Below, one piece after another: positions 33,749-41,683 of a stretch of DNA of 47,432 nucleotides. Source of the stretch: Alphaproteobacteria bacterium (GTDB lineage: Bacteria; Pseudomonadota; Alphaproteobacteria; Rs-D84); assembly GCA_017554665.1 (NCBI GenBank), contig JAFZHX010000008.1, forward strand, positions 1 to 47,432, given 5' to 3'. The translations under genes were made by a program, and so were the position numbers. The notes under the pieces are model-generated. The model saw only the letters and a program-made list of their open reading frames with translations. It did not search any database and was not told the DNA's origin. Numbering within the stretch: position 1 is the stretch's first letter; each line of letters opens with the position of its first letter.

Positions 33749-34516
33749 ATGTTTGATTTAACAGTTCTTGATTATATTTATGTTGCTGTACTGTTGGGGT
33801 CAACAATATGGGCGACTATACGTGGCGGTGTTTTTGAAACAATCGCCACATTATCGTGGGTTGTTGCTGCGATAAGCGCTCGTTTTGCTTCTCCATGGTT
33901 GGACACATTGTTACAAAAATGGTTCAGTTTGACTGAATCAACGGTTGGCACCTTGGTTGCATCGTACTTTATTGTATTTTTTGCAGTGTTGCTGATAGTT
34001 GGTTTTGTTAATCAAAAGCTGCGTGATAAAATTCAAGACAGTATAATGAATGTAACAGACAAAACACTGGGTGTGATATTTGGTATCGTTCGCGGTGTTG
34101 TTGTGATGGGGATTTTTTACTGGGGCGCATTATGGTATTATTCAGATGTACCTATGTTGCCACAATGGTTATCTCAATCTCGCACACGTCCTGTGATGCA
34201 GATTACTGCCTTGAAATTGGATGAATGGTTCTTCCCAGGACCTGAAAACCGTCTGTTGGCTCGTGATATGACTGGTACAGCAGAAGCTTTAGAGATTTAT
34301 AACAATCTGATAAATCCTGCTATTACAGAGCATGCGAAAAAAACAGCGGCGGAAAAAGCCGAAGGAACTGTTGCAAGCGAACCTGAAACTGGCTATAAGT
34401 CATCAGAACGTGCTGCGTTGGAAAATCAGTTGCTACAAATAGAAACTGTGGCCAAGGTTATAGAAGAGCACGAAGAAAAATCCGAACAGGAATCTGCTGA
34501 AACTGTGGCAGAATAA
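33749..34516 (+). CDS. cvpA: CvpA family membrane protein
   Basis: 255 aa. Four membrane segments in the first 130 residues with the family pattern LDYIYVAVLLGSTIWATIRGG, WVVAAISARFASPWL, and GVIFGIVRGVVVMGIFY. CvpA was first linked to colicin V production and contributes to envelope stress and bile resistance in enterics; the molecular role is unsettled. The last 90 residues are a cytoplasmic charged helical extension rich in Glu/Lys, longer than E. coli CvpA (162 aa). Co-transcribed with the thioredoxin-fold gene. Confidence 0.85.
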   Translation: MFDLTVLDYIYVAVLLGSTIWATIRGGVFETIATLSWVVAAISARFASPWLDTLLQKWFSLTESTVGTLVASYFIVFFAVLLIVGFVNQKLRDKIQDSIMNVTDKTLGVIFGIVRGVVVMGIFYWGALWYYSDVPMLPQWLSQSRTRPVMQITALKLDEWFFPGPENRLLARDMTGTAEALEIYNNLINPAITEHAKKTAAEKAEGTVASEPETGYKSSERAALENQLLQIETVAKVIEEHEEKSEQESAETVAE

Positions 34517-34524
34517 AATAAAAA

Positions 34525-34548
34525 GCGCCCATTAGGGCGTTTTTTTAT
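34525..34548 (+). terminator. terminator after cvpA
   Basis: GCGCCC-ATTA-GGGCG followed by seven Ts. Confidence 0.85.
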
Positions 34549-34563
34549 TTATTATATTTATTG

Positions 34564-34591
34564 TTGAAAAAACTTTTTTGTCAACTATAAT
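34564..34591 (+). promoter_or_regulatory. promoter of the HNH/zinc protein gene
   Basis: TTGAAA (34564-34569), 16-bp spacer, TATAAT (34586-34591); SD AAAGGAG lies 8-14 nt before the ATG at 34617. Confidence 0.6.
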
Positions 34592-34616
34592 ACAGTGTGT
34601 ACAAAGGAGTTTTTTT

Positions 34617-35627
34617 ATGGCGCAAACATGCGTTTTTTGTGGTAAAGAGCCAAAGAATAAGAATAAAGAACATGTTATACCGCAATGGTTGACTAAATAT
34701 TTAGAACGCAACAAAACGATTTGTGATTTGGCTGGTATTGCAGATATGCAAATACCCTTTTGTGCTTTGACTTTTCCGGCATGCGAAAAATGTAATACAG
34801 AAGATTCTGTGCTGGAAGTTAATGCCAAGAAAGTAGTTGAAAAGCTGATGAACGGTGAAAGTGCTACGGGGGCGGAAATCAGTGTATTATTAGACTGGTT
34901 TGACAAGTTGCGTACAGGTGTATGGCTTGGTGGATTGATGTTGTCGAAGCGACTAGAAGAAATATCGCCGTATTTTCATATAAATAAACGTATTGGTCTG
35001 AAAGATCGTATGTTGATAATAGAACGTGTTGAGGATGTTGGTAAAGGTTTAGGGTTGGTTGGTGTTAACAATCAAATGTTTGTATATGCTCCAAATGTTT
35101 TTCAAGTTTGGTTCCATGATGTTTTGATTACTAGCGCTTCTTCAACAGGGTTAGTTAGCAATAAACTTGGCTTCCCTCAGGTTGGAAAAATAGAAGGCTT
35201 GGGTACAAGTACTTTTTCATTTGAGTTTACAAAGGGGCGTGAAAAAACAACTCATCCTGTGGTTATGAATGTTGAGGCAAAAGATAAAATTGTTATTTAT
35301 CAGCCTATATTCAAAGAATACACTTCAAGTGAATGTTTTGATACAGATTATGTGCGCAATCACAGTTATGATTGGGCAAATGGACTGGGCGGTATTTTTG
35401 TTCAAAAATACAATAATACAATTAGATATATGAAACCAGAAGATAAAATTAATTTGTTGCCAAAGAAGCAACCGAAATCAGCTGCTTTAAACAGTATAGA
35501 AAGGGTGTTTAGATTGCAAAATCATCTTATAACTAATGTGTATAAAGAAGACATTATGAAAACAAAACTAAAAGCCTGTGTGCAACAGAATTTATCTTGG
35601 ATTAATGCGCTTAGAAAGCAGAAATAA
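34617..35627 (+). CDS. HNH-endonuclease-like zinc protein
   Basis: 336 aa from ATG 34617 (AAAGGAG upstream); the longer in-frame version would overlap the promoter. The N terminus carries CVFCGKEP...KEHVIPQWL and, at about 56-60, CEKCN: two CxxC pairs bracketing an EHxxP segment, the layout of HNH nuclease zinc fingers seen in phage, mobile-element and defence proteins. The remaining 270 residues do not match a family I can name. Nuclease activity is an inference from the motif. It has its own promoter and a strong terminator, and lies at the edge of the accessory half of the window. Confidence 0.7.
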   Translation: MAQTCVFCGKEPKNKNKEHVIPQWLTKYLERNKTICDLAGIADMQIPFCALTFPACEKCNTEDSVLEVNAKKVVEKLMNGESATGAEISVLLDWFDKLRTGVWLGGLMLSKRLEEISPYFHINKRIGLKDRMLIIERVEDVGKGLGLVGVNNQMFVYAPNVFQVWFHDVLITSASSTGLVSNKLGFPQVGKIEGLGTSTFSFEFTKGREKTTHPVVMNVEAKDKIVIYQPIFKEYTSSECFDTDYVRNHSYDWANGLGGIFVQKYNNTIRYMKPEDKINLLPKKQPKSAALNSIERVFRLQNHLITNVYKEDIMKTKLKACVQQNLSWINALRKQK

Positions 35628-35649
35628 CAAGGCGTTGCATAAGGAAATC

Positions 35650-35679
35650 ATACCTGCAGATTTTGCAGGTATTTTTTTA
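35650..35679 (+). terminator. terminator after the HNH-like gene
   Basis: ATACCTGCA, 5-nt loop, TGCAGGTAT and a T run; perfect 9-bp stem. Confidence 0.8.
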
Positions 35680-35712
35680 TACAGTATTCAGTATAAAACA
35701 AGAGGAGAGATT

Positions 35713-36207
35713 ATGTTGTTAAAATCAAAAATATGTTTCACGGTATTAAGTGTATATGAAATTATAGCTGTATCTGCAATGCACTTTAAACGCGTTTGTG
35801 ATTCTATGTTTCCAACAGAGTTTTGCGATAGTTGGTTTAGATATTTTCTGTTTTGTATAGTTGTTCCGTTGTTGATATTTTTAATATTGATGTGGGTTCG
35901 TGAAATAGTTCGTTATCATCGCCGTCGTTCTTTTATTCGTCGTGCAAGAAATACTGTAAATGGAATCCTAGGCAATATTCGCAACAAGATTTCAAAACAT
36001 GTTGATGTCCAAGATATGGAAAAAATAATAACTGCCGCGATATTGGTTGGAATCAAAAAGTATGTAGAACATCATCCGAATTTACGCGAAAACATAAATC
36101 ATGTTGTCGATGTTGCGAACGGAGATGTAGAAATTGATGTGATGGCAGTTCCAGAAAAAAGAAAAACTGCCAAGAAGCAAACTTCGAATCTAAAAGGCAC
36201 AAAATAA
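35713..36207 (+). CDS. unidentified 164-aa membrane protein
   Basis: Start ATG 35713 after AGAGGAGAG. One strong membrane segment at about 45-67 (FRYFLFCIVVPLLIFLILMW) and a weaker hydrophobic N terminus (about 5-22). The segment after the helix is very basic (RYHRRRSFIRRARN), expected to face the cytoplasm, followed by a helical cytoplasmic domain and a Lys-rich tail. No family recognised. It is separated from the HNH-like gene by a terminator, and is followed by its own terminator. Confidence 0.65.
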   Translation: MLLKSKICFTVLSVYEIIAVSAMHFKRVCDSMFPTEFCDSWFRYFLFCIVVPLLIFLILMWVREIVRYHRRRSFIRRARNTVNGILGNIRNKISKHVDVQDMEKIITAAILVGIKKYVEHHPNLRENINHVVDVANGDVEIDVMAVPEKRKTAKKQTSNLKGTK

Positions 36208-36231
36208 AAATCCCCATTTGGGGATTTTTTT
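36206..36231. terminator. bidirectional terminator between the membrane-protein and nucleotidyltransferase genes
   Basis: AATCCCC-ATTT-GGGGATT with A runs on the left and seven Ts on the right; ends next to the stop codon of the convergent gene. Confidence 0.8.
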
Positions 36232-36976
36232 ATTCCATAGTATATCGTTTTGATTTTTGGCGCCTAGAAGCTTTTTGTAGTTTTGAAAACATACCAGAAT
36301 TTCGCGCCATTTTAAATGCCATTTGTGTAGAGGTTATCATATAGTTATATGAACTTGTAGAATTTTTTCTGCGATGTCTTTTCAGGGCAACCAAATATGC
36401 ATCAATGAAATCGTAAGTCATTTTTTGCTTCAAGATATGTTTGCATTGACGCTTAATTACACGATATTTCTTATATGTTGTTTTTTGTAGTGCGTTTAGC
36501 TCTTCGTCAGGAACACGTTTTGGTGGTATAGCCCATTTATTAGAGAACAAAGAAAAGAATGTATCTACAGTGTTTGTGAAAACCGACTGAACTTCTGTGG
36601 TGTCGAGAATAAATATATCTACATTGTGTCCGAACAAAGATACGCCAAATGATGAGCGCCAGCCCCAATACATGTTTCTAAAAAATAACAACTTGTCCAG
36701 ATTAGGTAAAGTCTTGTTAAGTTTGCTTAGGTCTGCAACGATACATAAATCTATATCGCTGTGCTTGTCCCAATAATAGTTTGCGATGGATCCGTGAATA
36801 AAAATATCAACAATATCTTCCGAAGAAATAGGTAGGCCGATAACGTTACCCAGATATCTGATGTATTCTGCAACCATCATCTGTAAAGATTGTGATACAA
36901 GTTGATTTATTTCTGCGCTGTTATCCCATATGTATGGAGCTAAAGTTTTATGGTATTGAAATTTTCTTCTAAACAT
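36230..36976 (-). CDS. nucleotidyltransferase (NTase-fold) domain protein
   Basis: 248 aa. The NTase signature is GSIANYYWDKHSDIDLCI near residues 66-83: the G-S of the helix cap, the D-x-D metal-binding pair, and a third acidic residue in NVDIFILD (near 122). The rest is mostly helical with a very basic C terminus. This fold covers tRNA/aminoglycoside nucleotidyltransferases, MNT-type antitoxins and small-molecule NTases; the substrate is unknown. It lies 8 nt after a small Cys-rich secreted protein on the same strand, so the two probably form one transcript. Convergent with the membrane protein gene. Confidence 0.72.
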   Translation of the reverse strand: MFRRKFQYHKTLAPYIWDNSAEINQLVSQSLQMMVAEYIRYLGNVIGLPISSEDIVDIFIHGSIANYYWDKHSDIDLCIVADLSKLNKTLPNLDKLLFFRNMYWGWRSSFGVSLFGHNVDIFILDTTEVQSVFTNTVDTFFSLFSNKWAIPPKRVPDEELNALQKTTYKKYRVIKRQCKHILKQKMTYDFIDAYLVALKRHRRKNSTSSYNYMITSTQMAFKMARNSGMFSKLQKASRRQKSKRYTME

Positions 36977-36984
36977 ATTTCAGC

Positions 36985-37362
36985 CTATGCACTGGTACAT
37001 AAATATTGTGTGTTTGATGCGCATTTAACAAAACAGTTGGAGTTTGATTCGTAAACAAAAGAGCCTTTTTCATCAGTATATGTATTTTGGTTGTTTTTAT
37101 CGTCTTTTAGTGGCAAATAACAACTTTGCATACCGACAGAGCCAGCAGCACTAGTAGCGTTTGCTTCACCTGTTGCGTCAGAGCAACTTTTGCATTCGCT
37201 ATTATGCGCAAAATATCCAGCAGGGCATTGAGATTCACACGTATCTCCTAACAGTACTTTGTTTTCTGCTTTGCAATCTGTCGCAGTTACCGCATCTGCA
37301 TCCATAGTGTAAGTTTGTATAAAAAATGCAGCTAAAAAAAGAGCACCCCAATAAGGTTTCAT
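36985..37362 (-). CDS. small secreted Cys-rich protein
   Basis: 125 aa. Signal peptide about 1-24 (GALFLAAFFIQTYTMDADA). The mature part has nine Cys including CESQCPAGYF and CKSC, a pattern of extracellular Cys-repeat modules similar in style to the C-terminal segment of secreted paralog B (CQTGYT...C). No family recognised. It is upstream of the NTase-like gene with an 8-nt gap. Its promoter is at 37394-37422. Confidence 0.68.
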   Translation of the reverse strand: MKPYWGALFLAAFFIQTYTMDADAVTATDCKAENKVLLGDTCESQCPAGYFAHNSECKSCSDATGEANATSAAGSVGMQSCYLPLKDDKNNQNTYTDEKGSFVYESNSNCFVKCASNTQYLCTSA

Positions 37363-37393
37363 TTTTTAATCTCGTTCGTTTTATTTCACTTGA

Positions 37394-37422
37394 ATTATAC
37401 AGGTTATCTAAGTTTTTTTCAA
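37394..37422 (-). promoter_or_regulatory. promoter of the Cys-rich protein/NTase pair
   Basis: Minus-strand TTGAAA (37417-37422), 17-bp spacer, TATAAT (37394-37399). Confidence 0.65.
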
Positions 37423-37462
37423 TAGTTTTATATGTGTTTTTTGTATCGGAATACGAACCTAG

Positions 37463-37480
37463 TTATTTTTATAAAAATAA
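37463..37480. repeat. 18-bp perfect palindrome upstream of the autotransporter gene
   Basis: TTATTTTTATAAAAATAA, about 40 nt before the ATG at 37522. It is entirely A/T, so chance is a real explanation. Confidence 0.35.
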
Positions 37481-37521
37481 ATTGTATATCTAAAAATGCG
37501 TGAACAAAAAAAGGATAATAT

Positions 37522-40500
37522 ATGAAAAACTATTTTTATAATACATTACTAGGAGTGTCTGTCTTGCCTGCATTATTTGTAATGCCTGCAATTGCAGATG
37601 TTGTAACAGAACGTCAAGTTGTATCATCAAACACAACTTATACAGATTTACTTGCAGAAAATATTGCTTCAACCGTGGCCAACAATGGTGGTGTGTTTTA
37701 TATGCAAGATGTTCCAAATGTTGTCTTAGATTTTAACGGAACAACATTGTTTTCTAATAACTCGTTAAACAATGGTGGTATGGGAGGAGCTATTGGAAAT
37801 GGTTGGTTGTCTTCTGTTTCAGGAACTGGTTATACCCAAGGCGGAAAAATTGTTTTTAATGGCAAGTCTATGTTCTTGGATAACAGTACTAATAATGCAA
37901 ATGGTGGCGGAGCTATTTTTAATTATGGTCTAGGTAATGCCACATCGCCAGATATTATCTTTTACGATAATACTACCTTTACAGGCAATAGTGTTACTGC
38001 ATCTGCAAATGGTGTTTATGCAGGGGGTGGTGCTATTAACCACAGAAATGGGATGATTGTATTTAACAAGTCAGCAAATTTTAGCGAGAACGAATCTGCT
38101 TCCCAAGGTGGCGCAATATTAACTGCAGGCGACATGATATTTAATGGAGTCGCAATATTTGATAGTAACTCTGCAAATAAAAATGGTGGTGCTTTGGCGA
38201 TGATGGGTGGTAATACTACTTTTCAGCAATCTTCGATATTTTCTAATAATATGGCATCGGGCGCTTCTGCAATCTATGTAGCTGGTGCAACAGAAGCCTT
38301 GAACTTTAAAGGTATAGCCAGCTTTACAGGAAATACAGGTGTTGGAACAGTGTTAAACAATGCGGCAAATGCGACAGTGTCTTTTGCTAATGGTGCTGTA
38401 TTTGACAGTAATACAAATGAATACAATGGGGCCTTGGTGAATGTTGGTAATGTGTCTGTTACAGGTGGAAATTTAGTCTTCTCTAATAATGTTGGTTCGA
38501 ATGGTGGCGGACTTAAAAATTCTGGTACGGTTTCTGTTAACACTGTTGGTAATGTATTGTTTGATTCTAATACGACCAGTAGCAGTGCTGGTGCACTTGA
38601 TAACGGTGGGCAAATAGCTTTTGCTAGTTCAAATATATCGTTCTTGAATAATACATCAAACTCGGGTTATGGTGGTGCGGTATTTAATGCAGGTGATTTA
38701 ACAATAGCAGGCACAAGAAATGTGTTTAGTGGTAATATTGCCAAAGATACAGGTAGTACAAAAAGTGGCGGAGGTGCTTTTCATAATCGTGGCAACAGTA
38801 ATACAGCATCGCTGAATATTGGAACTGCTGGTGGTACAAATGTGTTTGATTCAAATTCATCTATGGCATATGGCGGAGCTATTGTATCTCGCGCATTTGA
38901 TGGAGCTAATCAGGACTCTGTTGTAACAATAAGTGGTGCTACACGTTTTTCTAATAACAAGTCCGTATTAGATGGTGGGGCAATTTGGAATTTTGTATCC
39001 GAAGATAACGGAACTCTTGGAAATGCAGAAGTTGTATTTAATGGAAATGTAGTGTTTGTTAATAATAGCGCAGGCGGTATGGGCGGTGCGTTATATAACA
39101 ACGATACAGTTACTTTCAATGGCAATTCTATTTTTAAGGGAAATACTGCAGGTGGTGTTGCAAACGATATTTACAATGACGGTACGATTAACTTTAATGG
39201 TAACACTACTATTAGTGGTGGAATCACAGGAAGTGGTACTTTGAATATTGCGTCTGGCACAACATTGAATATAGGAAGCGCAGATATAATACAAGGTTCA
39301 ATAGTTTTGGATGGTACAATGTTGGCAACATTGCGTAGTGGAGATACTGCGCAATTAACTGTTAATAATGATGGAGGCTTTACTGGCGAAGGTTTGTTAA
39401 AGCTGATGTTTAATCAAGCGGGTACATATCATGTCTTTGGAAATCAGTTGTTTGGCAACATAGATACAAGCAATCCCGTTTATGATTTGACTTGGAATGG
39501 CGGTACTGTTACAGCAACAACAAAATCTGTAGCGGATATAGCTTCTCAGAATAATTTAACAGACAATACTGCCAATGTAATTTCAGGTGTGTCAGATTCT
39601 AGTTCTGAAGTTCTGAATGATTTGTCGGTTGTATTTCAAGAAAAGTTGGCTTCTGGTAGCGCAGCGGATAAGTTGGCGGTTGAACAAGCAGGTGCTGCGC
39701 TAAATCCGGAAACAAAATCAGTAACCCAAGTGGCTGGCACTGCAGTCCAAAATGCGTTGTCGTCATTGGCGTCAGAACGTATGGCAATGGTCGGTTATGG
39801 TCGCAGTGGTGGTGATGCCAACATAGATTTTGGAGGTGTCTGGGCGCAAGGACTTTATAACAAAAGCAAACTAAACAATGTTTTTAATGGTTATACTCGT
39901 GGTGTTTCTATTGGTATTGATGGAACTATAAACGAAGATTGGACCTTGGGTGCAGGGTACATGTTTGCACGCTCTGATGTCAGCAGCAAAACGCGTGATA
40001 CAAATATAGATTCTTCCAGTATTTTTGTTTACGGTCAATATAACCCAAGTGCATGGTATGCAAATGCTGTTTTGAATTACACGATGTCTGATTATAAAGA
40101 AGATGGCTTTGTGTTCGGCACAGGTGTAACATCTGATTATGATGTAGATGTTCTTGGTGCACGTATTGCAACAGGTTATAATTTCCTTGGCTGGTTAACT
40201 CCAGAAATTGCAATGCAATATATGCACTTGGATTCGTCTGATTATACGAACTCGCTGGGTGTAAAGAATCATATCGATAATGTAGATTATTTAACTGCAT
40301 CATTGGGAACGAAGTATGAATTTGATGTTTATATGCTAAGTGGTTGGATTTTAAGACCGCAGTTGCACTATACTTTAAAGTATGACTTGGTGTCAGATGA
40401 TAGCAATATAACTGTTGCAATGCCTGGAGTAAATGCGTACGTCTTAAATGGTACAAGTTTATCACGTGTTGCAAATGAAGTAGGTATTGCGGTTGCAATG

Positions 40501-40599
40501 AACTATATGGGGTTAGAGATATCGTTAAACTATGATATTGAATCTCGTACAGACTATACTTCACAAACAGGTAGATTAAAATTCAGATATGAATTCTAA
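37522..40599 (+). CDS. autotransporter with Pmp-like GGAI/FxxN repeats
   Basis: 1025 aa. Signal peptide 1-25 (LLGVSVLPALFVMPAIA). The passenger (about 40-640) is a beta-helix of short repeats with GGAI/GGAL-type turns and FxxN motifs (GGGAIFNYG, FSNNMASG, GGAVFNAG, GGGAFHNRG, GGAIWNF), as in chlamydial polymorphic outer membrane proteins. A linker (about 680-760) leads to a C-terminal autotransporter beta domain (about 770-1025) with alternating aromatic/small strands ending KFRYEF. This suggests type V secretion of a surface adhesin. SD AAGGATAA. It is monocistronic and followed by a strong terminator. Confidence 0.88.
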   Translation: MKNYFYNTLLGVSVLPALFVMPAIADVVTERQVVSSNTTYTDLLAENIASTVANNGGVFYMQDVPNVVLDFNGTTLFSNNSLNNGGMGGAIGNGWLSSVSGTGYTQGGKIVFNGKSMFLDNSTNNANGGGAIFNYGLGNATSPDIIFYDNTTFTGNSVTASANGVYAGGGAINHRNGMIVFNKSANFSENESASQGGAILTAGDMIFNGVAIFDSNSANKNGGALAMMGGNTTFQQSSIFSNNMASGASAIYVAGATEALNFKGIASFTGNTGVGTVLNNAANATVSFANGAVFDSNTNEYNGALVNVGNVSVTGGNLVFSNNVGSNGGGLKNSGTVSVNTVGNVLFDSNTTSSSAGALDNGGQIAFASSNISFLNNTSNSGYGGAVFNAGDLTIAGTRNVFSGNIAKDTGSTKSGGGAFHNRGNSNTASLNIGTAGGTNVFDSNSSMAYGGAIVSRAFDGANQDSVVTISGATRFSNNKSVLDGGAIWNFVSEDNGTLGNAEVVFNGNVVFVNNSAGGMGGALYNNDTVTFNGNSIFKGNTAGGVANDIYNDGTINFNGNTTISGGITGSGTLNIASGTTLNIGSADIIQGSIVLDGTMLATLRSGDTAQLTVNNDGGFTGEGLLKLMFNQAGTYHVFGNQLFGNIDTSNPVYDLTWNGGTVTATTKSVADIASQNNLTDNTANVISGVSDSSSEVLNDLSVVFQEKLASGSAADKLAVEQAGAALNPETKSVTQVAGTAVQNALSSLASERMAMVGYGRSGGDANIDFGGVWAQGLYNKSKLNNVFNGYTRGVSIGIDGTINEDWTLGAGYMFARSDVSSKTRDTNIDSSSIFVYGQYNPSAWYANAVLNYTMSDYKEDGFVFGTGVTSDYDVDVLGARIATGYNFLGWLTPEIAMQYMHLDSSDYTNSLGVKNHIDNVDYLTASLGTKYEFDVYMLSGWILRPQLHYTLKYDLVSDDSNITVAMPGVNAYVLNGTSLSRVANEVGIAVAMNYMGLEISLNYDIESRTDYTSQTGRLKFRYEF

Positions 40600-40608
40600 G
40601 ATACAAAG

Positions 40609-40635
40609 AACCGCCCGTTTGGGCGGTTGATTTTT
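40609..40635 (+). terminator. terminator after the autotransporter gene
   Basis: AACCGCCCGTTTGGGCGGTT hairpin followed by GATTTTTT; identical 20-bp hairpin to that at 30243-30262. Confidence 0.85.
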
Positions 40636-40748
40636 TAATAATGTTTAATGCCATTGCGTACATATTCTTTTAACGCCCAGCAGAAAATTTGAACCTTGCG
40701 TAAAGCTTCGTTATTAGAAAGTTTAGGTTCGCTATTGTTTTTTGTCAT
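40635..40748 (-). CDS. 37-aa small protein
   Basis: An ATG at 40748 is preceded by AAGGAAAATACAAA (good SD) and opens a 37-codon frame ending TAA at 40635: MTKNNSEPKLSNNEALRKVQ, then IFCWALKEYVRNGIKHYY-like helical residues. Codon choice is similar to neighbouring real genes. The C-terminal half is an amphipathic helix with a Trp. It is convergent with the autotransporter gene and uses its hairpin as a terminator. No family recognised; a short regulator or toxin-like peptide is possible. Confidence 0.5.
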   Translation of the reverse strand: MTKNNSEPKLSNNEALRKVQIFCWALKEYVRNGIKHY

Positions 40749-40876
40749 TTTGTATTTTCCTTGTTGATTTATTTTAGGTGTACAAGTGTTATATATAAAA
40801 AGTCGGTTGTCTATATTTTTTTATAGCTTTTATCTAGTGCTTTGACAGCCCTAAGCTGTTTTATAGGGTGCGTTTA

Positions 40877-41248
40877 CTATTTTACACAACAATTTGTTAC
40901 AACTTGATTTTGCATGTTTGTTAATTTGGATTTTAAATTATTTCTATCTCTTTCTACGCGTTCTTGTGCAACTTTTTCGATATATTCAAGTGTCTTGGCA
41001 TTCAGTTGTGCAACAGTAGAGCATGTGTGTAAACTGTATAACATACCATTGGAATACAAGCGTAAAGAGTTGATGCAAATAGCCTTGGTTGGTTTTTCTT
41101 GGAAACTTACATGGTAACGTTCGTCAACGATTGTGCGTAACAACAAGCCAATTACAATGTCTGTTGGCAGTTTTTTTGCAGTTACAAGATCCTCTGAATT
41201 ATATGCTATACTTTTTGTGATAGTCTTTATTGTATCGAAGTTATTCAT
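40877..41248 (-). CDS. unidentified 123-aa soluble protein
   Basis: Start ATG 41248, 6 nt after AAAGAGGAC; an in-frame TTG directly before it is less likely. No signal peptide. Mixed alpha/beta N-terminal domain (about 1-75, with YHVSFQEKPTKAICINSLRLYSNGM), then a long charged helix with coiled-coil character (about 85-112) and a terminal double Cys. I do not recognise the family. It is divergent from the 60-aa protein and close to mcrBC, with its own promoter. Confidence 0.6.
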   Translation of the reverse strand: MNNFDTIKTITKSIAYNSEDLVTAKKLPTDIVIGLLLRTIVDERYHVSFQEKPTKAICINSLRLYSNGMLYSLHTCSTVAQLNAKTLEYIEKVAQERVERDRNNLKSKLTNMQNQVVTNCCVK

Positions 41249-41271
41249 CAATTGTCCTCTTTTATGCCTAG

Positions 41272-41299
41272 ACTATAACACAATGTTTATGATTGTCGA
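41272..41299 (-). promoter_or_regulatory. promoter of the 123-aa protein gene
   Basis: Minus-strand TCGACA (41294-41299), 16-bp spacer, TATAGT (41272-41277). Confidence 0.55.
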
Positions 41300-41404
41300 G
41301 TTGTATTTTTTTTAGGGTAAAAATTGTATTCTTAAAAAAATGGACCATTTTTGTCCAAGGTAGTGTTTATATTGATAGCATAAACCAAAACAAAAGGATA
41401 AAAC

Positions 41405-41587
41405 ATGGCAATAGGAACAGCAGTAGAACGCGGCAACACGGTATATGTGTATGACGAATCTGGCAGGGTGCTGTTTTGCAGAAGCGGCACGTTGGTTGGT
41501 TATACTGGCAGTACGGTTAGTATTAAACCTAACTCTACATCCACTTATGTTTATGATGATAAAGGGCATCTAAAGTTCGTTCGTTAG
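41405..41587 (+). CDS. 60-aa protein with two beta-hairpin repeats
   Basis: 60 aa. Two similar halves: NTVYVYDESGRVLF (about 11-24) and STYVYDDKGHLKF (about 46-58), separated by SGTLVGYTGSTVSIKP. The V-Y-V-Y-D-x-x-G pattern is a short beta hairpin like those in YD-type/carbohydrate-contact repeats. No signal peptide. SD AAAAGGATAA as in mcrB. It lies 96 bp upstream of mcrB on the same strand with a separate likely start. Function unknown; not a recognised McrBC component. Confidence 0.6.
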   Translation: MAIGTAVERGNTVYVYDESGRVLFCRSGTLVGYTGSTVSIKPNSTSTYVYDDKGHLKFVR

Positions 41588-41621
41588 TTGTGTATCAACA
41601 GTATAAAAATTGTTTTTAGCT

Positions 41622-41651
41622 GTTGAAAAAAATCTTAATAGACTTATATTG
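41622..41651 (+). promoter_or_regulatory. promoter of mcrBC
   Basis: TTGAAA (41622-41627), 18-bp spacer, TATTGT (41646-41651), then AAAAAGGATAA before the ATG. Confidence 0.45.
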
Positions 41652-41683
41652 TAGAGTAATAAAACGCACAAAAAGGATAAGTT

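Noticed and set aside
37463-37480. 18-bp palindrome as a definite operator for the autotransporter
   Set aside because: Entirely A/T; such palindromes are expected by chance in this composition, so it is only listed as a repeat.
40640-40876. Further RNA gene between the autotransporter and the 123-aa gene
   Set aside because: Apart from the 37-aa ORF, only a weak CCCTA/TAGGG pairing near 40850 without a T-tract was found.
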